Shown here one piece after another: positions 22,376 to 31,061 of a stretch of 50,015 bases of DNA (its first letter is position 1; every line of letters starts with the position of its first letter). The translations under genes were made by a program, and so were the position numbers. Source of the DNA: Gammaproteobacteria bacterium (GTDB lineage Bacteria; Pseudomonadota; Gammaproteobacteria; Ga0077536); contig JADLGE010000011.1 in assembly GCA_020849475.1 (NCBI GenBank), positions 1-50,015 of the forward strand, given 5' to 3'. Under the pieces are notes generated by a model. The model searched no databases, was not told where the DNA came from, and saw nothing but the letters and a program-made list of their open reading frames with translations.

Positions 22376-23803
22376 ATGGCGCTGAATCACGACATCGAAA
22401 ATCTGCATGCCGAAGTGCCGCTGGCCGCGACCTCCGTGCTGGTGGTGGATGACGAAGTGTTGTTCGCCAAGGCCGTGATGCGCCACCTGGAAAAGGCCGG
22501 CTATCGCTGTGCTCACGCTGCCACGCTGGCCGCGGCCGAAGCGCAGCTGGCAGCCGCGCCGGCTGATCTCGTACTGCTCGACATGCGCCTGCCCGACGGT
22601 GCGGGGCTCGATTTTCTGCAGCGTTTGCGCTTGCGCAGCACCGTTCCGGTGATCGTGATGACGGCCTACGGCGAAGTCGAAGACGCGGTGCTGGCCATGA
22701 AGTGCGCGGCCTCGGACTATCTGAAAAAGCCTGTCGACCTGGAAGAGCTGCGCGTCAATATCGAAAAAGTGCTGGCCCACGCCGCGCTCGGTCGACAGCT
22801 CGAATATTCGCGCGCGCGCGAATCCTCAACGACGCCAGGCGCACAACTGCTCGGCGCTTCGCCGCTCATTGAACAAGTGCGGCAACAGGTCGCACGCATT
22901 GCCAGCCTGGTCGGCGGTGGCGCCACGCAGGCGCCGACGGTGCTGATCACCGGTGAGACCGGCACCGGCAAGGACGTCACCGCGCGTCTCCTGCATCAAG
23001 GCTCGGCGCGCGCCAGCCGGCCGTTCGTGCATGTCGATTGCGCGGCGCTGCCCAAGGATCTGATCGAAGCTGAGTTGTTCGGTCACGTCAAAGGCGCGTT
23101 CACCCATGCGCTCACCGAGCGCACCGGCCTCATCGAAGCGGCCGAAGACGGCGTGGTATTCCTCGACGAAATCGCCGAGCTGCCGCTGGAACTGCAGGCC
23201 AAGCTGCTGGCGGTGCTGGAGCGCCGCACCTTGCGTCGCATTGGCAGCAGCCAGGAGCAACGCAGCCAGGCGTGGTTTATCGCCGCCACCAATCGGCCGG
23301 TCGCCGAGATGGTGGCGAGCGGCGCCTTGCGCGCCGATCTTTATTTCCGCTTGAAAGTCCTGACGCTCGATTTGCCGCCGCTACGCGCGCGCGGCGAAGA
23401 CATCCGTCTGCTGGCCGAGCATTTCGTCGCTGACTACGCGCGCCGCTACGGCGCCTCCGCAGTACGCCTGGCGCCCGATGCGCTCGCTTGCCTGCGAGCC
23501 TATGGGTGGCCCGGCAATGTGCGGGAACTGAGCCATGTCATCGAACGGGCCGTGTTGCTGTCGGGCGGCGGCGTCGTTGACGCCCATGCACTGGCCTTGG
23601 GTGAGGGCCTCGGCGCCCACTCGGCAACGGCGGCGCCGTCGCTGGAAGACATGACGCTCGAAGAGCTGGAGAAGACCATGCTGGCGCGCGCCTTGAAGGG
23701 CAGCGCCGGCAATGTTTCGGAAGCGGCGCGGCGCCTAGGCATCACGCGCATGGCCATGCGCTATCGCATGGATAAGCACGGTTTGCGTGGCGACGAGAGC
23801 TGA
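22376..23803 (+). CDS. Sigma-54-dependent response regulator with GAFTHA loop
   Basis: The 475-residue NtrC-type regulator has a receiver domain (about 18-135; phospho-Asp69 in LVLLDMRLPDG; Lys in YLKKPV), an AAA+ domain (about 155-395; Walker A GETGTGKD at 193-200, Walker B VVFLDE near 260, R-finger region LRADLYFRL) and a Fis-type helix-turn-helix at the end (GNVSEAARRLGITRMAMRYRM). The loop that touches sigma-54 is GAFTHA (residues 240-245) instead of GAFTGA. The gene is paired with the upstream kinase. No clear minus-24/minus-12 promoter was found nearby, so its targets are unknown. Confidence 0.92.
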   Translation: MALNHDIENLHAEVPLAATSVLVVDDEVLFAKAVMRHLEKAGYRCAHAATLAAAEAQLAAAPADLVLLDMRLPDGAGLDFLQRLRLRSTVPVIVMTAYGEVEDAVLAMKCAASDYLKKPVDLEELRVNIEKVLAHAALGRQLEYSRARESSTTPGAQLLGASPLIEQVRQQVARIASLVGGGATQAPTVLITGETGTGKDVTARLLHQGSARASRPFVHVDCAALPKDLIEAELFGHVKGAFTHALTERTGLIEAAEDGVVFLDEIAELPLELQAKLLAVLERRTLRRIGSSQEQRSQAWFIAATNRPVAEMVASGALRADLYFRLKVLTLDLPPLRARGEDIRLLAEHFVADYARRYGASAVRLAPDALACLRAYGWPGNVRELSHVIERAVLLSGGGVVDAHALALGEGLGAHSATAAPSLEDMTLEELEKTMLARALKGSAGNVSEAARRLGITRMAMRYRMDKHGLRGDES

Positions 23804-23825
23804 TTCCCGGCGCTATCGGCGTCTC

Positions 23826-23831
23826 TATAAT
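23826..23831 (+). promoter_or_regulatory. Candidate minus-10 box (TATAAT) before DUF1244 gene
   Basis: A perfect TATAAT lies 60 bases before the DUF1244 start. The hexamer 17 bases upstream (ATTCCC region) is a poor minus-35, so this is a candidate only. It would place a transcription start just before the hairpin at 23841-23867. Confidence 0.4.
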
Positions 23832-23840
23832 TGCATGACG

Positions 23841-23867
23841 AAGGCCGCGCCACGGCGCGCGGTCCTT
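23841..23867 (+). other. GC-rich hairpin in leader
   Basis: AAGG-CCGCGC pairs with GCGCGG-T-CCTT around a short loop: six strong inner pairs plus an outer AAGG/CCTT with one bulge. There is no U tract, so termination is not clear; it may be a weak terminator of the regulator gene or a leader hairpin for the DUF1244 gene. Confidence 0.45.
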
Positions 23868-23891
23868 GAACCTGATATCTGCTTAAGGTGA

Positions 23892-24200
23892 ATGAGTATG
23901 GAATCCCGAACTGAAATCGAAATTGAAGCGGCCGCATTCCGGCGTCTGCGCGATTACCTGCGCGAGCATACCGAGGTGCAGAACATCGACCTCATGAATC
24001 TCGCCGGCTTTTGCCGCAACTGCCTCGCCAAATGGTATCGCGCCGAAGCCGAGACGCGCGGCGTGACGATGGATTACGAACAGGCGCGCGAGCAGGTCTA
24101 CGGCATGCCCTACAACGAATGGAAGGACAAATTCCAGGTCGAGGCCAACAGCGAGCAGCAAGCCGCCTACGCCAAGCGCCAGGGGCAGGCTGACCACTGA
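23892..24200 (+). CDS. DUF1244 family protein
   Basis: The 102-residue product matches the DUF1244 family over nearly its whole length, with FRRLRDYLREH, VQNIDLMNLAGFCRNCLAKWY, and a YGMPYNEWKDKFQ block. The family is widespread in proteobacteria, mostly helical, and of unknown function; the two cysteines of the GFCRNC motif are conserved and could bind metal. TAAGGTG precedes the ATG at 23892; a second in-frame ATG at 23898 is possible. It ends 28 bases before the NarL-type kinase gene but has no evident functional tie to it. Confidence 0.88.
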   Translation: MSMESRTEIEIEAAAFRRLRDYLREHTEVQNIDLMNLAGFCRNCLAKWYRAEAETRGVTMDYEQAREQVYGMPYNEWKDKFQVEANSEQQAAYAKRQGQADH

Positions 24201-24228
24201 TTCTGCCCTGACGCGCGGCGCCAGGGGC

Positions 24229-25587
24229 ATGGATTTGCGGGTACGCCTGACGCTGCTGCTGTCGCTGATCTTCGGCGCGACCCTGGCCGTGGGTATCGCC
24301 TACCTGCTGGCCGATGTGCGCCAGGCGGTGCTCGATGAACTGAACGCATCGAGCGACCTGGCGACGACCCTGCTGCAAGGCATGGTCGCCGCCACCGACA
24401 GCGCCGTCAGCGAGCGCCAGTTGAACGCGCTCGCCGCGCGCCTGACGCGCGATGCGGCGATTCGCCACCTGCGCTTCGAAGTCCATGACGAAAACGCGAC
24501 TGCGCCACCGTCCGCGCCGAGACGCGCGACCAGTGCCGGCAGCGCGCCGGCCTGGTTTGCGGACCTGGTGCGGCCCGACCCCGCTGAACTCGTGCATGTC
24601 GTGCCCTATGCCCACGGGCGTATCGTGATCGCCGCCGAGCCCGATGACGAAATTGGTGAGGCCTGGCGCGAAACCCGCACCACCATGGCGGTGTTGTTCG
24701 TGATGTGCGCGGGCGCCATCGTGCTGGTGTTCGTATTTCTCGGGCGCGCCTTGCAACCCTTGTCCGGTCTGTCTCATGCCCTGCAAGGAATAGAGCGCGG
24801 GCACTACACCACGCGGGTGCCAGCCATCGGTCTGGCCGACATCGATGCCATCACCGCGCGCTACAACCACATGGCGGCCGCGCTCGCCGACAGCCATGCC
24901 GAGAACGTGCTGCTCGCGCAGCGCTCGCTGGACATTCAAGAGCAGGAACGTCGCCACCTCGCCCATGAACTGCACGATGAAATGGGGCAGTCGATCACCG
25001 CCATCAAAGCCTTGGCCGTTTCAATTCGCGAACGGCTGGAAGCGGCCGAACCGGCCCTGGCTGAGCGCGCCGCCACCATCACCGATGTTTCGAGCGACAT
25101 CTATGCGCGCGTGCGACGCATGATGGCGCGCTTGCATCCGGTGGTGCTCGATGAGCTCGGGCTGGTCGCCGCGCTGGAATCGATGGTCGACGAGTGGAAT
25201 GGCCATCATGCCGAGTGCTTCTGCCGCTTCAGCGCGCCGCGCACGTTGCCCGCCCTGCACGGCGCCGCGCGCATTGGCCTGTATCGCATCGTGCAGGAAG
25301 CCTTGACCAACATCGCGCGGCACGCGGGAGCGAGCGAGGCCGAGATCGAACTGCGCGTCATCCATGAATCCGACGCCGCGGCATCATTGGAACTCAGCGT
25401 CGCTGACAATGGTCGCGGCTTCACGCCGGGGCAGCAGCGTCGTGGCCTTGGCCTCGTCGGCATGAAGGAGCGCGCGGCAACCCTGGGCGGACAAATCGAA
25501 CTCGACACGGCCGAGGGCGCGGGCCTGCGCTTGCGTGTTCGTGTGCCGCTCGCCATGCTGCTCGAAACGGAGAAGGAACTTGGCTAA
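24229..25587 (+). CDS. NarX/UhpB-type sensor histidine kinase
   Basis: The 452-residue protein has a membrane helix at about 7-28, a periplasmic domain (about 30-150), a second helix at about 152-172, a HAMP segment (about 173-225), a HisKA_3 dimerisation domain with phospho-His249 in RRHLAHELHDEMGQSITAIK and a GHKL ATPase domain with ALTNIARHAGAS, VADNGRGF and GLGLVGMKERA. Such kinases pair with NarL-type regulators; the regulator follows at once. The location next to the PQQ alcohol dehydrogenase operon resembles kinase/regulator pairs that control quinoprotein dehydrogenases in pseudomonads and methylotrophs, but that role here is inferred. Confidence 0.92.
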   Translation: MDLRVRLTLLLSLIFGATLAVGIAYLLADVRQAVLDELNASSDLATTLLQGMVAATDSAVSERQLNALAARLTRDAAIRHLRFEVHDENATAPPSAPRRATSAGSAPAWFADLVRPDPAELVHVVPYAHGRIVIAAEPDDEIGEAWRETRTTMAVLFVMCAGAIVLVFVFLGRALQPLSGLSHALQGIERGHYTTRVPAIGLADIDAITARYNHMAAALADSHAENVLLAQRSLDIQEQERRHLAHELHDEMGQSITAIKALAVSIRERLEAAEPALAERAATITDVSSDIYARVRRMMARLHPVVLDELGLVAALESMVDEWNGHHAECFCRFSAPRTLPALHGAARIGLYRIVQEALTNIARHAGASEAEIELRVIHESDAAASLELSVADNGRGFTPGQQRRGLGLVGMKERAATLGGQIELDTAEGAGLRLRVRVPLAMLLETEKELG

Positions 25588-25591
25588 ACCC

Positions 25592-26221
25592 ATGCGTATC
25601 TTGCTGGTCGACGACCATGCCGTCGTACGCGCCGGCTTCAAGACCCTGCTGGAAAACCAGGGCGATTTGAGCGTAATCGCCGAAGCGGAGAGCGGCGAAG
25701 CCGCGTGTCGCCAATTCATCGAGCACGCGCCGGATGTCGTGATCATGGATTTGAGCATGCCCGGCGTTGGCGGCATCGAGGCGATACGCCGCATCGTCTC
25801 GCGCCAGAGCGACGCGCGCGTGCTGGTGTTCAGCATGCACGAGGACACTTTATTCGTGGAGCAGGCCTTGCAGGCCGGCGCGCGCGGCTACATCGGCAAG
25901 AGCAGCGCACCGGTGGTGCTGGTCGAAGCCGTGCGCCAGATCGCCAACGGCAATATCTATATCGATCCCGACATCGCGCAGCGCCTCGCGTTCCAGAAGA
26001 CCAAGGGCAGTGACTCACCGTTCCAGGCCCTGTCGACGCGCGAGTTCGAAATCGTGTGCTTGCTGGCCGAGGGGCTCAGCGTCAATGCCATCGCCAATCG
26101 TCTGGCCTTGAGTTACAAGACCGTGGCCAATTATGCGACCCAGATCAAAAGCAAACTCGAGGTCGACACCAGCGCCGAATTGACACGCCTCGCCATACGC
26201 CACGGCCTGGTGCGCGCCTGA
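25592..26221 (+). CDS. NarL/LuxR-type response regulator
   Basis: The 209-residue regulator has a receiver domain with phospho-Asp53 (VVIMDLSMPGVGG), a Lys in GYIGKSS, and a C-terminal LuxR-type helix-turn-helix (LSTREFEIVCLLAEGLSVNAIANRLALSYKTV is its core, read across residues about 142-175). Start is ATG 25592; a TTG at 25580 in the same frame has a better spaced GGAG (25569-25572) and would add AKP residues while overlapping the kinase gene. It is the partner of the kinase just upstream and a likely regulator of the TonB receptor and PQQ dehydrogenase genes that follow. Confidence 0.92.
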   Translation: MRILLVDDHAVVRAGFKTLLENQGDLSVIAEAESGEAACRQFIEHAPDVVIMDLSMPGVGGIEAIRRIVSRQSDARVLVFSMHEDTLFVEQALQAGARGYIGKSSAPVVLVEAVRQIANGNIYIDPDIAQRLAFQKTKGSDSPFQALSTREFEIVCLLAEGLSVNAIANRLALSYKTVANYATQIKSKLEVDTSAELTRLAIRHGLVRA

Positions 26222-26341
26222 CGGGGCGCATCATCGCGGGGGAGTTTTTCCTGCGATACGAAGGTGATTTTCCCGGCCTCATGCGTGTCGGCGGCCACTA
26301 CAATGCCGACCATTCGATTCTGACCGGTTGGCCCACTACAA

Positions 26342-28825
26342 ATGATTTTCAAAGTACGCGGCGTGGCCGCGCAGCTCGGCGTGTGCGCGCTTGTCGTCTG
26401 CCCGGCGCAAGCGACATGGGCCGCCGAAGGCGCGGGTTTCGATGATGAAGTGGTGGTGGTCGCGCCGGCGCCGGGTGGCAACGGCATCGCCGCCGAGCGG
26501 CTGCCGTTCACGGTGCAGGCGGCCGATGCCGATGCCTTCAAACGCGCGCAGGCCAGCGATCTCACCGATTATTTAGGTGCGCATCTCGGCAGCGTCAGCA
26601 TCAATTCGGCACAGAACAATCCCTTGCAGCCCGACGTGCAATATCGCGGCTATACCGCCTCGCCATTGCTCGGCCTTGCGCAAGGTATTGCCGTATTCCA
26701 GAACGGCGCGCGCATCAACGAGCCGCTTGGCGATGCGGTCAACTGGGATCTCATTCCCGAGTCCGCCATTCACAGCATGACCATGATAGGTGGCAGCAAT
26801 CCGCTGTTTGGTCTGAACACCCTCGGTGGCGCCCTGTCGATCGAAATGAAGAACGGCTTCAATTTCGAAGGCCATGAGGTCGAGGCCTCGGGCGGTGCGT
26901 GGGGTAGGGCGGAAACCAGCGCCGAGAGCGGCGGCAACAACGGCACGCTTGGCTATTACGTCAATGTCGACTATTTCCGCGAAGACGGCTGGCGCGATCT
27001 TTCCGGTTCCGACGCGGTGAATGTCTACGGCGCCGGCAGCTTTCGCGATGAGGCGTCGCGGCTCGATCTCGGCTTTCAGTACGGCAACACCGACCTGACC
27101 GGTAATGGTCCGGCGCCGGTCGGCCTCGCGGCCGTGGACCGCAAAGCGATATTCACCGCGCCGGACATCACCGACAACAAGGCCTACAGCTTTACGCTCA
27201 ATGGCGAGCATGAAGTCGGTAACGGCATCAAGCTCGCCACCACCGGTTACTACCGCGACATCAAGACTTCGTCATTCAATGGCGACGCGGCCGATCTGTT
27301 GGCGTGTCAGCTGGGTGGCGGGCGTTTCCTGCTGGAAGGACTGGAGGAGGACGACCTCGCGCGCATCGGCCTCGATGACGAAGAGCTGTGTGGCAACAAT
27401 GCGCTGGGGGCCCTGAATCCCGCCGCGCTCGAAGCGGCAATGAACGCATTGCTGGCGCCGGGCGAGGCGCCGTTCAATCTCGATGACCTGACGCCAACCC
27501 TGACCGGCAACGGTGCGATAGGCGATACCGCCATCAACAACCTCAGTTCACGCAAGCAGCAGAGCTATGGACTCGACATGCAAGGCAGCGTCACCCGTCC
27601 TCTTTTCGGCCACGACAATTACCTGGTCATCGGCGCCGGCTATGCGCGCGGCGAAGCGCGCTTCAAGTCGGTGGTGGAGCTGGCGGACATGGATCCCATC
27701 ACGCGCAGCACGGCCGGCTTGGGTTTGGGTTCGTTCCTCGGTCGCGAAGCCACCCAGGTCGATACCAGTAACGGCACCTGGAGTGTGTATGTGCTCGATG
27801 CCTTTGATGTCACCTCGCGACTGACGGTCACCGCCGGTGGCCGCTATAACAGCACCGACGTCAAGATAAGCGATCTGTCCAAGGTGCGCCCCGAGTTGAA
27901 CGGCAGCCACGACTATTCGCGCTTCAATCCGACCATCGGCGCGACCTTGGTGGTGGCCACGGACAACAGCGTTTACGCCAATTACAGCGAGTCCTCGCGC
28001 GCGCCGACGCCAATAGAACTCTCGTGCAATGACGATACCTTCGAGCGTGCGCGGGCAGCGGCCATTGCGCGCGGCGAAGACCCACGCGACGTCAATTTTG
28101 AATGCCGGTTGCCGAACGCCTTTCTCGCCGATCCGCCGCTGCGCCAGGTGGTGGCCAAGAGCGTCGAGTTTGGCGTGCGCGGCAAGCTCGGCGTGGTGCA
28201 GCATCGTCTCGGTTATTTCCGCACCGCCAATCACCACGACATCATTTTCCAGACCACTGGCCGCGGCACCGGCCTGTTCGCCAATGTCGACGAGACGCTG
28301 CGCGAGGGCTTCGAATCGGCGTTTGCCGTCAGCTTTGAGAACTTCGATTACGCCATCGCCTACAGCTACGTGCGGGCAACGTTCGAGGATGAATTCAAGG
28401 TGCAAAGTCCGAACCATCCCTTTGCCGACGCCAACGGCGAGCTGAACGTCCACAAGGACGATCGCCTGCCGGGCATTCCCGATCACCAGTTCAAGTTCAG
28501 CGCCGACTGGCACACGCCGTGGCGCCTGGTGCTGGGTCTGGACCTGCTCTACAACGCGGGGCAATTCCTGCGCGGCGATGAATCGAACCAGCTCAATGAA
28601 CTCGATGGCTATGCGCTGGTGAACCTGCGTGCGTCCTACGCCCTGAGCAAGCGTTTCGACATGTTCGCGCGCGTCAGCAACCTGTTCGATACGGACTACG
28701 AGAGCTTTGGTTTGCTCGGCGAAGATCCGTCAGAAGTCCTGCCCGGCCTGGCGGATACGCGGCCGATCTTCGTCGGCGCCGGCGCACCGCGCGCCGCATG
28801 GGTGGGCGCGCGGATGAGGTTTTAG
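26342..28825 (+). CDS. TonB-dependent outer membrane receptor
   Basis: The 827-residue protein has a signal peptide (cleaved after ATWAA), a plug domain (about 45-170) with VQYRGYTASPLLG, IAVFQNGARINEP and LGGALSIEMKNG, and a 22-strand barrel ending in phenylalanine (WVGARMRF). Such receptors import metal chelates or small organics with TonB energy. The substrate is not visible from sequence. Its position, facing the PQQ dehydrogenase operon and following its probable regulators, suggests import of a substrate, metal or cofactor for alcohol oxidation. A TonB box near DDEVVVVAP fits the usual position after the signal peptide. Confidence 0.93.
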   Translation: MIFKVRGVAAQLGVCALVVCPAQATWAAEGAGFDDEVVVVAPAPGGNGIAAERLPFTVQAADADAFKRAQASDLTDYLGAHLGSVSINSAQNNPLQPDVQYRGYTASPLLGLAQGIAVFQNGARINEPLGDAVNWDLIPESAIHSMTMIGGSNPLFGLNTLGGALSIEMKNGFNFEGHEVEASGGAWGRAETSAESGGNNGTLGYYVNVDYFREDGWRDLSGSDAVNVYGAGSFRDEASRLDLGFQYGNTDLTGNGPAPVGLAAVDRKAIFTAPDITDNKAYSFTLNGEHEVGNGIKLATTGYYRDIKTSSFNGDAADLLACQLGGGRFLLEGLEEDDLARIGLDDEELCGNNALGALNPAALEAAMNALLAPGEAPFNLDDLTPTLTGNGAIGDTAINNLSSRKQQSYGLDMQGSVTRPLFGHDNYLVIGAGYARGEARFKSVVELADMDPITRSTAGLGLGSFLGREATQVDTSNGTWSVYVLDAFDVTSRLTVTAGGRYNSTDVKISDLSKVRPELNGSHDYSRFNPTIGATLVVATDNSVYANYSESSRAPTPIELSCNDDTFERARAAAIARGEDPRDVNFECRLPNAFLADPPLRQVVAKSVEFGVRGKLGVVQHRLGYFRTANHHDIIFQTTGRGTGLFANVDETLREGFESAFAVSFENFDYAIAYSYVRATFEDEFKVQSPNHPFADANGELNVHKDDRLPGIPDHQFKFSADWHTPWRLVLGLDLLYNAGQFLRGDESNQLNELDGYALVNLRASYALSKRFDMFARVSNLFDTDYESFGLLGEDPSEVLPGLADTRPIFVGAGAPRAAWVGARMRF

Positions 28826-28830
28826 GCGCC

Positions 28831-28856
28831 GTAGGTGCGAATGAATTCGCACCTAC
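28831..28856. repeat. REP-like palindrome, single copy
   Basis: Perfect 12-base arms 28831-28842 and 28845-28856 around a two-base centre. The core GGTGCGAATGAATTCGCACC is the same as the arms at 16738-16819. It fills the 37-base gap between two convergent genes and is a likely two-way transcription stop or RNA-end stabiliser. Confidence 0.85.
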
Positions 28857-28862
28857 AGGCCT

Positions 28863-30929
28863 TTACTTCGTTTCCCGCGCGCGCAGACGAATGAAATGCA
28901 TCAAGCCTTCGATGTCTTGCGTCGTCAACTCGGCGAAGCGCGGCATGCCATTGGCGAGCTTGGCGCCTTTCAGCACCACGGCTTCGAAGGCGTTCCTGTC
29001 GGTCGCTATCGTCGACTCACGCAGGTCTGGCGCTTCGCCACCGGCGACCATGCCGGCGCCATGACAGTACAGACAGGAGCGAGCGAACAGGTCTTTGCCG
29101 TGCTCGGCGAGCTTGGCGTCGATCTTGAAGTCCGGCACATCGAGTGGCTGAGCGAAGGCCGGTGGCGGCGATGGTGGCACCGGCTGCTTGCCGTCGAGCG
29201 CAAAGGTATACAAGCGACGCGGATGCATTTTGTATTTCCAGCCGTGTTGTGCGGCCAGCGAACCCAGGATAGTGCCGCCACCACCCCAGCCGACCAGCAG
29301 CGACACGTATTGCTTACCGTCGATGCTGTAGGTGATGGGCGCGGATGAGATGCCTACACCGAGCTTCATCGACCACAGCTTGTCGCCCTTGGTGGCGTCG
29401 TAGGCGACGAATTCGCCGTCAGCGCGCCCTTGGAACACGAGGTTGCCCTTGGTGGTCATGGTGCCGGCGTTCCACACCGGCGGCAGGTCGTGCGACCACA
29501 CTTTCTTCTGCTTGACAGGATCCCAGGCCAACAGGCGCGCCTGGCCGATGTCCTTTGGCACGTCTTCACCGCCGAAGGCCACGCCCGGGTCCACCTTGAA
29601 ATGCGGCGACTGCCACTTGGCGGGGTCGAAGCCCTTGTCGTTATACAGCCCCGGCATGTCCCACGCGGGGATGTAGACCAGGCCGGTGTCGGGGTTGTAG
29701 GACATCGCATGCCAGTTGTGCGCGCCCCACGGTCCTGGCCACACCAGTTCCTCGCCGTCTTCGTAGCGCGCGCCTTTGATTTCGACCGGACGGCCGGTCT
29801 TGAGGTCGATGCGCTCGGCCCACGTCACCTTGCCGAACTTCTCGGCCGACAAGAGCTCACCATTGGCGCGATTGATGATGTAGAAGAAGCCGTTCTTGGG
29901 CGCCTGCAGCAGGGCCTTGATCGGTTTGCCGCCGTACTGCACGTCGGCCAATACGATGTCCATGTTGGCATTGAAATCCCAGGTCTCGCCGGGATTGGTC
30001 TGGTAATGCCACTTGTATTCGCCGGTGTCGGCGTCGACCGCGACGATGGAGCACAGGAACAGGTTGTCACCGCCGCCGGGGCTGCGCAGCTTCTGGTTCC
30101 ACGGCGAGCCGTTGCCGGTGCCGATCAGGAGCTGGTTGAACTCGGCGTCGTAGGTCATGCCGTTCCACACGTTGCCGCCGCCGCCGTGCTTCCACCATTC
30201 GCCGTTCCAGGTCTTGGCCGCCATCTCCATGGCTTTGTTTTCGAAACCATCGGCCGGGTTGCCGGGCACGATGTAGAAGCGCCACGCCTGCTTGCCGGTT
30301 TCAACGTCATAGGCGGTCACATAGCCGCGCGCCGCTTCGTGCTCGGTGCCGCCATTGCCGATGATGACCTTGTCGCGAAATACCTTGGGCGCGCCGTTGA
30401 CGTAGTAGGACTTGCGCGGGTCGACTGTCATCGCTTCCCACAGCTGCTTGCCGGTCTTGGCGTCGAGCGCGACCAGACGGCCGTCGACGGTCGAGATGAT
30501 GACGCGGCCCTTGTAGTAGGCGGGGCCACGGTTGATGTCCCACATGATGCGCAGGCGATCGCCCGCGTGCTCGATGGTCTTGGGATCGAATTGCCAGAGA
30601 ATCTTGCCGCTGCGCGCATCGACCGCATAGGTGCGGCTGTAGCTGCCGGTGAAATAGAGCACGCCATCAATCGCCAGGGGCGTCGCGATCAGCGAGCGTT
30701 CGTTGGCGAGTTCGGTGACCCACTGGATGCCGAGCTTGTTGACGTTGCCGGCGTTGATCTGGTCCAGCGGACTGTAACGTTGTTCGGTGGAGGTGCGGCC
30801 ATAGGCCGGCCAGTTGGAGCCGTCGCCGCCGTTCGCAAGGTAATTGTCATCGACCACCGTCTCGGCGGCCTGCACGGTGCCGACCAGCAACGTCAGTGAT
30901 GCCAGCCACGCGCGCATTGATTTCGTCAT
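28863..30929 (-). CDS. PQQ-dependent alcohol dehydrogenase with C-terminal haem c (type II-like)
   Basis: The enzyme would oxidise alcohols to aldehydes in the periplasm, passing electrons from PQQ to its own haem c. The 688-residue protein has a signal peptide (ends VQAA), an eight-bladed propeller with repeated tryptophan-docking motifs, calcium/PQQ ligands Glu197 and Asn in GNGSPWN, catalytic Asp318 (ETWDFN), and a cytochrome c domain with CLYCH and a downstream methionine (NGMPRFAEL). The residue two after the catalytic Asp is Asn320, not the Asp that marks lanthanide enzymes. The family's vicinal Cys-Cys before D-x-x-N-R-G is Ile-Met-Trp here. A strong ribosome site (GGGGAGAGG) precedes ATG 30929. 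Confidence 0.93.
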   Translation of the reverse strand: MTKSMRAWLASLTLLVGTVQAAETVVDDNYLANGGDGSNWPAYGRTSTEQRYSPLDQINAGNVNKLGIQWVTELANERSLIATPLAIDGVLYFTGSYSRTYAVDARSGKILWQFDPKTIEHAGDRLRIMWDINRGPAYYKGRVIISTVDGRLVALDAKTGKQLWEAMTVDPRKSYYVNGAPKVFRDKVIIGNGGTEHEAARGYVTAYDVETGKQAWRFYIVPGNPADGFENKAMEMAAKTWNGEWWKHGGGGNVWNGMTYDAEFNQLLIGTGNGSPWNQKLRSPGGGDNLFLCSIVAVDADTGEYKWHYQTNPGETWDFNANMDIVLADVQYGGKPIKALLQAPKNGFFYIINRANGELLSAEKFGKVTWAERIDLKTGRPVEIKGARYEDGEELVWPGPWGAHNWHAMSYNPDTGLVYIPAWDMPGLYNDKGFDPAKWQSPHFKVDPGVAFGGEDVPKDIGQARLLAWDPVKQKKVWSHDLPPVWNAGTMTTKGNLVFQGRADGEFVAYDATKGDKLWSMKLGVGISSAPITYSIDGKQYVSLLVGWGGGGTILGSLAAQHGWKYKMHPRRLYTFALDGKQPVPPSPPPAFAQPLDVPDFKIDAKLAEHGKDLFARSCLYCHGAGMVAGGEAPDLRESTIATDRNAFEAVVLKGAKLANGMPRFAELTTQDIEGLMHFIRLRARETK

Positions 30930-31019
30930 GTCCTCTCCCCTCGTTCAGTGACGCGCGCAGTGTGCCATGCGGGCAGGTGCATCGGTATTCCTGCACAGGG
31001 GGTGAAGCGCGGCGAGCGT

Positions 31020-31049
31020 GGCGTGTCGACGCCGTTGCGTAGACACGCC
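31020..31049 (-). other. Intercistronic hairpin before PQQ dehydrogenase
   Basis: GGCGTGTC (31020-31027) pairs perfectly with GACACGCC (31042-31049) around a 14-base loop. It lies in the 132-base gap between the broken propeller gene and the dehydrogenase gene, and could shield the dehydrogenase mRNA end or limit read-through. No U tract is seen. Confidence 0.5.
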
Positions 31050-31061
31050 GGTATCAAACTG

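Noticed and set aside
20837..22780. 647-codon minus-strand frame opposite the histidine kinase
   Set aside because: Shadow of a gene with clear kinase motifs; no recognisable fold and no ribosome site.
28863..30929. Lanthanide-dependent XoxF-type methanol dehydrogenase
   Set aside because: The residue two after the catalytic Asp is Asn, and a haem c domain is fused at the end; XoxF has Asp and no haem domain.
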